Assembly: GCF_020740795.1 (NCBI RefSeq)
Contig: NC_067296.1
Coordinates: forward strand, 6,115,001 to 6,179,000
Source of the DNA: Apus apus
Taxonomy: Eukaryota; Chordata; Aves; Apodiformes; Apodidae
Direction of reading: 5' to 3'
Length of the DNA: 64,000 bases
The notes beneath the pieces were generated by a model. The model did not search any database and was not told the origin of the DNA. It worked only from the letters and a program-made list of their open reading frames with translations. The position numbers were made by a program, and so were the translations under genes. Below, in pieces: positions 56,401 to 64,000 of this stretch; position 1 is the stretch's first letter, and every line of letters starts with the position of its first letter.

Positions 56401-59400
56401 TTCAAGTAGTTCACGTTGTCGTGCTCCAAGATCTTGGCCTGGGTGGAGAGCAGGATTAGGATGGAAGGATGGACATGCATCTTTGCAATTGTGCAGTGAC
56501 ATAAGGCACTGGGTGCCCATGGAGGGTTTGTGAGTCATGTCCCCTCACCACCAGAGATGTGTGTAGCTTTGATGCACTTACCATGAGCTTCTTCTGCTTG
56601 GAGAGGTAGGGCTCTGATAGCTGTGGCTCCTCTTCATGGTCCAGCTTCATCAGATCAGTGCTGGCATTAGCTAAATGTCCTGGAGGGAGACAGAGAGAGG
56701 GGCTGGGGGGGCTGTGTTTGGCAGGCGTAGGGATGACCTCGTGTCAAAGCACCTCATCCTGTGTGTGAAATAGTGTGACACCAAGAAAAACACCCTGCAG
56801 AGCTGAAATGGGCCAAATTCATGGACTGCTGCTGCCATGTTGCCATATGAGTGGGTGCCTGGGGCACCACACACCCTCCCAAGGGATGTGGCTCCTCCAG
56901 CCCTCCCATCCCCTCACAGCAGGGCAGGGGGGTACAGCAGATCCCTCTCCCTGGCTCTCACCCTGCAGGTTTCAGAGGAGGGTTCAGGTCTTCATTCCTC
57001 TGCTGGCTTCATGTCCAGGAATTCAGTTTGGCAACATGAAGCCCATTGTGAGCATGGAAAGCCCTTTCTCCTCTCTCCCAGGGCACAGAGAGGATGTGAA
57101 GGGCTTTGTGGAAGGGAGGTAACAGAGGGAAAGGAGCAGAGTAAATGAAAGAGGAGAACAGGAGATGCGGAGTAACACCTTAGGGACAACATAAATTACC
57201 CGAAGCTGGGCTAATGTCTTCCTGCCAAGACCATCTGTCTCTCCCCCCTTGTTTCTTCCAACAAGGACTTGGCTCTGCTGATGTGCAGGGGTGGGAGGTG
57301 CCAGGGCTGGGACAGCAGCCATCAGCTGTCACATGCTGCCACAAAACAGTGAAACTCCCTCTTTGCCACCAGGAGCCTTGAAGCTCATACTCCCTAAGGC
57401 TCCCAGCTGGCTCTCCTGGGGCTGTAACTTGGAGGGAAGCCTGGATATCACCCTGGTTTCATCCCCCTGTTCCCTCTGGGAGAGCCTGGCCCTCAGTTCA
57501 CACTCTCCTTGGGACAAGACTACACGGATTCTCCTCAGCAGCTGAGCTATCAGCTGGGCATAAGGGGATGTGTCCCACTGGCACTGGGGCTTCCCATGGA
57601 CTTGCTTACATCCCCTCCATTGCGATGGCTTTGAAAAATGCCACCAGCAAGGAGGTTTGGACAGGGACATATTCCTAAGGACCTCAGCAGAGTGCTGGAG
57701 AGGGCATGAGAGGCAGATGGGGTCCATCACAGCAGCACCCTTTGGGGATGGGATGGGCTCTGCACCCCACATCTGCCCAAGGTCTGGGGGTGGAGAAGAC
57801 ACTTGGTAACACCAAGAAAGCTGCCTGTAGAGGGTGGCAGCAGAGGCAGGGCAGACCGTGAGAGGCACCTCAGGAACAATCTATTTCTCTTTGTGTGAGA
57901 GAGCATCCCACTTCAGAGGAACCATCTGTGATCTGGACAGCTTGAGGGGGAGGAACAGTGCTGGTTACAGGCACCATTTGGGCCCAGAGCCTTAAGGACA
58001 GGAGACACATAGGGCACACCAGTGGTTCCTAACAAGGTGACTTTTTCTGGCAAGGGACTCCCTCCAGGAGTGATCCTTGCTGTTGGGTTATATTAAGCAT
58101 CGTCAATGTTTCATGAGCACTTGAAGGTCAGCTTCATAGTCTTATGCCGATTCATCCACATTCTGCAACTCCACCTGCCTGTGCCCTTCTCCCACCTCTC
58201 CTTAGAGCTGCTGGAGGCAGAGAGGACATGCAGGAGAGGGAGCAAATTCCTGTGCCCCAGAGAGAGCAGGGCGAGAAGCATGGAAGCTGGACACCCCCAG
58301 GGTTAGGAAGCCTCATACAGGGTGCCTGCAGCTCCCAAACGATCTGTGCTTTGCCATTTCCCAGCTCTGGCCCTGCCCATGTTGGTGGAAAGGGGGAGAC
58401 GAGCAAGAGCAGGGCGGCTGGCCGGGCTGCAGAGCCGAACTGAGCCTGAAGGAAGGGCTGGAGGAGCTGGCCCTGGGCAGCCCTGCCGGGGAGGCGACTT
58501 ACTGCGGATCTCAGCGGTCGCGTACTTTGGGATCATGGAGTCGGTGGTGAGCTCGGGGTGCAGGATGCAGCCGTGGGTGTAGGCGTCCATGGGCAGCGAG
58601 TCCAGCAGCTCCCGGTACTGCAGCACCCGCGAGTGCAGCAGGCTGCCCGGCTCCGGGATCAGCTGCGTGACGTTTTCTGGGAGAGCAACGGGGAAGGTGT
58701 TAGTGGGACGCTCGTTAGCGGCTCGTTAGCCAGGAGTCCGTCCAGCCCATCCCAATGGGCAAACCCACAGGACACGGGGATGTGCATGTCTCATTACTCA
58801 GGCCTGTCCCCCACGTCCCCAGGAGCTCAGCGTAGCAAGCCCTCAAGCCCTTCCCCTCTGCAGCCCCTGAATTTGTACACTGTGGTTGCACATCTCTCAG
58901 AGATTTTTGTTTGGGATCTCCTGAATTATACACTTTTTACACCAGTGGCAATGAGGCACCTAATTCTCTTGGGCTTTCTTGAAAATCCCATCCAAAATGG
59001 ACAATCAGGGAGCCGATGATCAAAGAAGGAGCCCAGCACATCTTCTCTCCATGCTCAGCTGGTGCCTCAGCTGCAGGAACATCCCTCACCCCGGCTCACT
59101 CTGCTCCTCCTCACCTTGCTGGGCTTTACTCATCTTCTGTGGATGGCAGTTTGTATCCTGCTCTTTTTTATTACACTCTCAGCTCAAAAATACGTGGCAG
59201 ATGACACCACAAGGAGTGAAATGCTGCTGTTCTCTCCCCCAAGAACATCAGGTCTGTTTGTTTGGGGGTTTTTTTATGGGATCATAAATGTTCATGGCTT
59301 TTGCAGACAGGAGTTAATAAGTAGTGAGTAAATCTTCCACTGGGACTCAACACACCCGGGTTACCCACCTGCAGGGCTCACTGACTGCTGGGGGCTGTGG

Positions 59401-62028
59401 CTCAGAAGGGGTTTGGCACACATGGGCAATGAGGCTCCTTAATTGAGAGCCTGAAATGACAGTTGTGCCAGTGGCAGGAGGAAGGCTGGGGGCACAGCCC
59501 AGTGCTGCCCACAGACACGCAGCTCTCCCTGCCCAGGGACAGGCAGCATCGTGCCCGTCGGCACCTGCAGCTGGGCAGGAGCCAGGGAAATTCTGGCAGC
59601 TCCTGCAGTGCAAACCTCCCAGCAGCTCTTAGCCAGGTTCGGTAGGCTCCATAAAGTTGTTCTGACTGATGGGCATCTAGGCCACTGTCCCCTGAGTGAA
59701 GGGAGGTTTTGGTAGCTCCTCCCTGCCCGAAGAGGGCTCGCTGCCTGGGCTCCAGCTCTCCATGTGGGGATTTTCCATCCAAGAAAAACGACTGGCTGAA
59801 TGAAATAATAATAACTGACCTATAGCCTGCATGCTTCATCCACAGGGATCCTGGCCAGCACCCAAAGAGTGGGTGCTGAGGCTGGAAAGCATCACACACG
59901 GAGTGACTGCCCCGTCCGGCAGTGAGACGGAGCGACCACAATGAAACAGCGGGGTGCTGGCTGCCTGCTGTGTCCTCCAGCACGTCCCAGGGAGGGCTTT
60001 TGCTGGGATGGTGCTTGCTCTGCCTTTGTCTGGACCTGCACGTATGGGCTGCTGTCACAGAGTCAGCAAGTGATAGGCTATGCAAAGGTGGAATGGTGGG
60101 GAACCTCAGACGGCCAGGGCTGGGAGCTGCAGCCCCTCACTCAGGCTCTGAGAGATGTTGCCACCAGCCAAACTATCAGTGGTTTCTTGACACTGCTGGG
60201 TCATGCCCTAGGGAAAAGCCACCCTCAAAGGTGGCTTATTGGCACCATTCCCCGCTTTTCTGGGGGAAAGAAAACCGCTGTTCCTCACACCACCCTTTAC
60301 TAACAGCAGATGCTCAGGATGTGTGCAAGCAGCTGAAAAAGGCCATCCTCCCAGCCCAAGGGAAAACCAAACTCAGACAACACACCTTCTTATCAAGGCA
60401 TTTTGCAAGCTCTGCAGGTTTCTTCCAGGATGGCCCTCCAACCAGCACCACAGCATCCAGGTAAGGCTTTTGGCAGCCAGCTCGGGGGGCCATGGCTGGG
60501 GGCAGAGCCTGCAGCAGGGAGTGATGCCCCAGGCCCCCCTCCCTCTGCCCCAGAGCCTCCTTCTCCATCGCTCAGCAAAAAGGCAAGAACTTGTACCTGG
60601 CTGGAAAATCTCAACGACAGGAGTTTCCCAGTGCCCGGGCAGTGCTGTGCGTTTCCCCCCCTGCTGGGGACAGCCTGTTGTCACATATGCCAGACCACCT
60701 GCCCTTCGCAGAGACCGGGCAAAGCAGTGTGGGGACTTCAGCCCCACGGGTCAATGCTCCCCAGCGTCCCTTGGTCCCAGGGCTGCAGCCAGTCAGGAAA
60801 GTGTCTGTCATGCCCTGGGCTCCTCCTGATCAGTCCTGTGCCCTCTGCCCCGCTGGCAGTGAGCACTGTGCCTCTTCTGAGCAGCACCAGCAGGGCCGGG
60901 AGAGGACAGCAGCTGAGCTGGCAAGACGCCCTTGCTTGGGGAGCTATTTTGAGATGTTTTTGATGTCTCTGTTGCAAGGGGGATGGATGCTGGAGCGAAC
61001 GTCGTGATGGCACAGCCTGAGCTCCCTGCTCAGCTTTGAAGCCTTCCCGGCAGAGTGTCCCAGCCTGACAGCTCACAGGGTCAGGGAAAGGAGGGCGAAG
61101 GGACATGAGTTGCTGGGCAGAGGCTGCTTGCCACAGCAGCTGTGCCAACAGCCACCTGCCAGCACCACATCAGCATCCCAGCCTGCTGGGCTGGGCCAGC
61201 CGCTGACACAGCCCTACTCCAGGGAAAAGACAAGCGTCCCTCTCCCTTCTGTCCCTTTGTGTCTCATCATCCTCCCATGGTTCCCAGCACCACAGGCTTT
61301 CTTTGACTAAGAACCTGTTTTCTCTCAAGGACATCTGTCTGTCCTGCCCATGGCTGGTAGCACAGGACCCATCAAGAAAGGGGACAGGGGCAGCAGCATC
61401 TGGCTCAAACCCACCTTCTCTCAGCGGGGCCACTTACAAGGTGTTACTGGCCTTTTTATACCATTAACTGAGGCCAAAGTACAAAGGTGGACAAACCTAG
61501 AAGTACTTCCACAGGCCATGCCTCAGCTGTGGCTCTGGTGAGATGCCACCATGCACCACAGGGTCAGGGAGAAACAGTGTGGTTTGGGAGCCTAACCCCC
61601 ATGGCTGAAAAAGAGGGGACCCAGCTATGCTTCCCTCACAGCCCCTTCCAAGGGGCATCTGGGAACTTCTGCTGGAAATCCTTCATTTTCATGGGAAAAT
61701 GACAAAGTCCAGGGAGAAGTTGCTGGTCTTCTGGGATAAAGCTGAAACTTTCAAGAACAAAGTGCCTGCATTTGGCAAACAGCATCTGGATCAGACCTGA
61801 GTTTCCCCCAGGACGCAGCCCACCCCTCTCCTTACCTCCCGTGAAGTTCTTCTCCATGTAGTCGATGATCTGGTTGTAGTCGCTGATGATGTTGTCCTTG
61901 TGGATGATGACAGGCACCTCCTCCCCCAGGTTGAGCCGCATGAACCAGGGCTCCTTGTGCTCCATCAGGGGCATGCTGACATCTCGCTCCTCACAGGGCA
62001 GCCCCTTCTCCGCGATGACCAGCCGCAC
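53110..62028 (-). CDS. GDAP1L1: GDAP1L1, GDAP1-like membrane GST-fold protein (exons 2-6; partial)
   Basis: Coding exons are 61836-62028, 58503-58676, 56582-56679, 56324-56438 and 53110-53453. They total 924 bases, exactly what human residues 61-367 plus stop need as I recall the protein. GDAP1L1 is a neuronal paralogue of the Charcot-Marie-Tooth protein GDAP1. It has a GST-like fold and a C-terminal membrane anchor, is mostly cytosolic, and moves to mitochondria under stress. Seen here: a thioredoxin-like GST-N part (VRLVIAEKGL through NLGEEVPVIIHKDN), an alpha-helical GST-C part with the GDAP-specific insert (LDHEEEPQLSEPYLSKQKK), the CGCVFTLADVLLGATLHRLK helix, and a tail anchor (FFGASFLMGSLGGMGYFAYW) followed by KKKYI. 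Exon 1 (first 60 residues in human) is beyond the right edge. Confidence 0.97.
53454..56323 (-). other. GDAP1L1: GDAP1L1 intron 5
   Basis: About 2.9 kb with GTAGGC donor and CCAG acceptor. No nested gene or clear repeat. An AT-rich segment at 54610-54655 (TAATTAGTCAATAAATG) stands out and may be a small conserved element. Confidence 0.75.
56324..56438 (-). CDS. GDAP1L1: GDAP1L1 coding exon 5
   Basis: Encodes AKILEHDNVNYLKKILGELG and MVLDQIEAELEKRKLEYQ plus one base of Gly. It is an amphipathic GST-C helix region. Acceptor cacccag, donor G/gtaggc. Confidence 0.96.
56582..56679 (-). CDS. GDAP1L1: GDAP1L1 coding exon 4
   Basis: Completes Arg and encodes HLANASTDLMKLDHEEEPQL, then SEPYLSKQKKLM, ending in phase 0 at ATG/gtaagt. 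This acidic-then-basic stretch is part of the insert that marks GDAP1-type proteins among GSTs. A 143-base intron follows. Confidence 0.96.
56680..58502 (-). other. GDAP1L1: GDAP1L1 intron 3
   Basis: About 1.8 kb of intron with GTAAGT donor and CTCCAG acceptor. No exon, repeat or RNA gene recognised. Confidence 0.8.
58503..58676 (-). CDS. GDAP1L1: GDAP1L1 coding exon 3
   Basis: Completes Glu and encodes NVTQLIPEPGSLLHSRVLQY, then RELLDSLPMDAYTHGCILHP and ELTTDSMIPKYATAEIR plus one base. Acceptor tctcccag, donor A/gtaagt. It joins the GST-N and GST-C parts. Confidence 0.96.
58677..61835 (-). other. GDAP1L1: GDAP1L1 intron 2
   Basis: About 3.2 kb of intron. No nested exon or clear repeat recognised. 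A sequence ACAAAGTCCAGGG at 61702-61714 resembles an HNF4 half-motif but is isolated. Confidence 0.8.
61836..62028 (-). CDS. GDAP1L1: GDAP1L1 coding exon 2
   Basis: Encodes VRLVIAEKGLPCEERDVSMP through MEHKEPWFMRLNLGEEVPVI and ISDYNQIIDYMEKNFTG plus one base. It follows the acceptor gcccccag-type CCCAG and ends G/gtaagg. It carries the GST-N core, including the conserved Val-Pro of EEVPVII. Confidence 0.97.
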
Positions 62029-64000
62029 CTGGGGCAAGACACCGGGGACACAGGGCTCAGCCCCCCACACTGAGCTGGCCCTGAGAGCCCTTGAGGCATC
62101 CCAAAAGCCCCACCACTGCTCCATCACACCCCTGACCCTCTCCTGCTGCTTCTGCACAGCCACGTGTCAGGACACAGCTCGTCCTGCAAGAAGCCAAGAA
62201 GCTCTTGGCGTGGCACAGCTGCAAAATTCAGGCATCTGAGAGGGGGGTTTCCCTTCCCAGCAAATGGGGGAGACCCAAACCCATCCTAACACTGTGGGAT
62301 GATGGACCATCCTCCTGTTGGACGCTGGTGGGCCATGCAACAGGTGGAGGAGCTGAGAGCCCGTTCCTCAGCAGCAGGTGGAGGGAGGCAGCAGCTCCCC
62401 AGCTGAGAAGGATCAGTGATGCTGCTCCAGGTAAAACATAGCCCAGCACATATCAGAGGAGCGAGAGGAGAAGGAAGAGGAGGAAGCAGCTTTCCATTCA
62501 GGGAGTGCTACTGTCCAGCTTGAAGGAGGCCTGGATGTCAACTCAGGTATGCCCTACTCTCAGGGATGGGCTCTGGCTTTACTGTACTATGGGTGGGAAG
62601 GCCAAGCCTGGCAGTGTGGAGGAGCAGGAGGAGGCAGGAGTGAGGCTGGATATAGGACACTGGCCCCCATTGCCCATGGGCAGCCCTTGGAGCTCATCCT
62701 GCTGCTTTGCTCTGTGCTGGAGGTGGCATTGAATATGCACTCAGGGATGGCATTTTAGGCATCTGGGTTATAAAAATCTGATTGTTAAGAACTAAGTATG
62801 TCAAACAGGCAAAAAAACCCCAAGACCTTGGGGGAAGTGAGAAAGCCACCTTTTACAGAACCATTGAGTGAGGGAAAAGCATTTATTTCCCTTCAGCTTG
62901 CAGCAGCTAAAAATACAACTGAACAAACTTAAGCTTTTCTATCTATTTCAGAGTTCCTCGGGAATTATTCATTAATTATTTACAAGGCTGGCAAATTAGT
63001 TTTTTTCTTTTTAAAATCAAACAAGGAAAACTCTAGGTCCCTCAGCTGCAACTTGCTCTTGGCCTTTCTCCTCCCAGCTCATGGATAAACTCTGGCCAGG
63101 ACCACCTATGGTATCTGTCCCCAAACTCCTGGTGCTTCCCTGTTCTGCCATGAGGAGCTGAGGCCAAAGGCCTGGCAGGAGGCAGCTGCTGAGCACGGGG
63201 CAGCCCAGGCAGGAGGGCTCAGCTCCTGGGATAATCCCGGTGCTCACGAGTGGGGGGAGCCCCTGCCAGCACCCCAAGGAGGGGTCCCAGGGTTGATGGA
63301 ACCTGCCCAGTCCCTGCAGCGCCCGCACGGCTGCGATGAGGCATCTTGTGTGAAAACCCCATGCTGGCTGTAAAACTCCAAAAATCCCTTTGCAGGAAGG
63401 GCCGGATCCCGGTGGGGGCTCGGCATCCTTCCCACGAACAGCCCCAGCACCCGTGGTGGCCGAGCAGCTCCTGGGGCAGAGCAGGAAAAGCTCCAGCAGC
63501 AGCCGGGTGTGAGCAGAGCTCCCCTGCAGGGAGTTCCCGTGCAGCCCCTGCCGTGCCCATCGCACCAGCCGGTGCTCTCCCGCCCTCCAGCACACCCTCG
63601 TTCCGTGCGAATGACCCCAAAACCGAAGGTCGAAGGGGTGCCGAGGTTCTGGGGTGCCCTGCCCTGTCCCCAGCATCCCCAGCCCCGCGGCAGTGCGGTC
63701 GGTTGTAGGAAACCCCCTACACCAAGTGCCTGAGCCGCTGTTCCCAGCTGCTGCTGGCCAGCTGAGCAAGACAAAAGCCAGCAGCCAGCCCGGGGAGAGG
63801 CGGGGGAACCGGGCAGGAGCATCCCTGGCCGGTGGGGCCCGGGAGCCCATCAGTCACCCGCTGCTGGTGGAGGTGAAGCTGACCATGTGCAGCCAGCCGG
63901 CTGCAGCCAGCACCCTCCCTTCCCTCCTGCCTCCCGGTAGGAACACTCGGCCCTGCCCTTGGCCTCCCCACCGGCCTGCGGGGGGGGCTCTGTGTTCCCC
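62029..64000 (-). other. GDAP1L1: GDAP1L1 intron 1 (partial)
   Basis: No sequence resembling the end of exon 1 (a Trp-Thr-Gln-Ser-Phe-Ser-Ser-Gln-Lys type peptide before a donor) was found on the minus strand, so exon 1 lies past the right edge. CpG density rises at 63400-63720, where minus-strand open frames of up to 277 codons are compositional. An AT-rich patch lies at 62760-63020. Confidence 0.7.

Noticed and set aside
61702-61714. HNF4-like ACAAAGTCCAGGG in GDAP1L1 intron 2
   Set aside because: Single short motif without partner sites or context; expected by chance in 64 kb.
63017-63850. 277-codon minus-strand frame, considered as GDAP1L1 exon 1
   Set aside because: It lacks the expected Tyr-His-Trp-Thr-Gln peptide before a donor, so exon 1 is taken to lie outside the window.
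1-64000. Endogenous retroviruses, LTRs, CRISPR arrays, tRNA or rRNA genes
   Set aside because: Read through on both strands; no paired terminal repeats, gag/pol-like frames, regularly spaced repeats or tRNA box motifs were recognised.

Overview
The window reads as vertebrate nuclear DNA, most likely from a bird. The introns are compact and GC-rich, a CR1 retrotransposon tail is present (CR1 is the main avian LINE), and interspersed repeats are few, as on avian microchromosomes. Four recognisable host genes lie in the order HNF4A(-), R3HDML(-), FITM2(+), GDAP1L1(-). This is the mirror image of the human chromosome 20q13.12 order GDAP1L1(+)-FITM2(-)-R3HDML(+)-HNF4A(+), so both order and relative orientation are conserved. 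The species was not identified.

Region 1 (1-18.1 kb) is the 5' part of HNF4A. Two alternative first coding exons are visible on the minus strand: the P1 exon 1A (1034-1148, encodes the AF-1 region) and, about 16.7 kb further upstream, the P2 exon 1D (17765-17813). Both end in the same splice phase, so either can join the shared exon 2, which lies outside the window to the left. The P2 promoter carries HNF1-, PDX1- and HNF6-like motifs in the order known from human. The space between the two exons holds a CR1 fragment, short tandem repeats and a cluster of liver-factor-like motifs.

Region 2 (19.35-24.66 kb) is the complete R3HDML gene: five coding exons for a 253-residue secreted CAP-superfamily protein, a probable noncoding first exon, a TATA box and a polyadenylation signal. 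Region 3 (24.7-38.5 kb) is mostly gene-free. It holds an orphan CpG-rich block near 31 kb, an AT-rich stretch at 33-34.6 kb, an (AAT)n microsatellite and a 46-bp minisatellite.

Region 4 (38.55-44.3 kb) is FITM2: two coding exons for a 268-residue ER lipid phosphatase, a CpG-island promoter and a long AU-rich 3' UTR. After about 8 kb without a visible gene, region 5 (52.05-64 kb) holds GDAP1L1 coding exons 2-6. They equal human residues 61-367 with no length change; exon 1 is beyond the right edge.

These genes do not form an operon-like unit. Functionally the block mixes a liver/pancreas transcription factor (HNF4A), a secreted CAP protein (R3HDML), lipid-droplet biogenesis (FITM2) and a neuronal GST-like membrane protein (GDAP1L1). 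I found no viral element, CRISPR array, tRNA or rRNA, and no convincing undescribed system. The most useful leads are regulatory: the two-promoter HNF4A layout, an HNF4-like site in the R3HDML 5' exon next door, and the orphan CpG-rich block.
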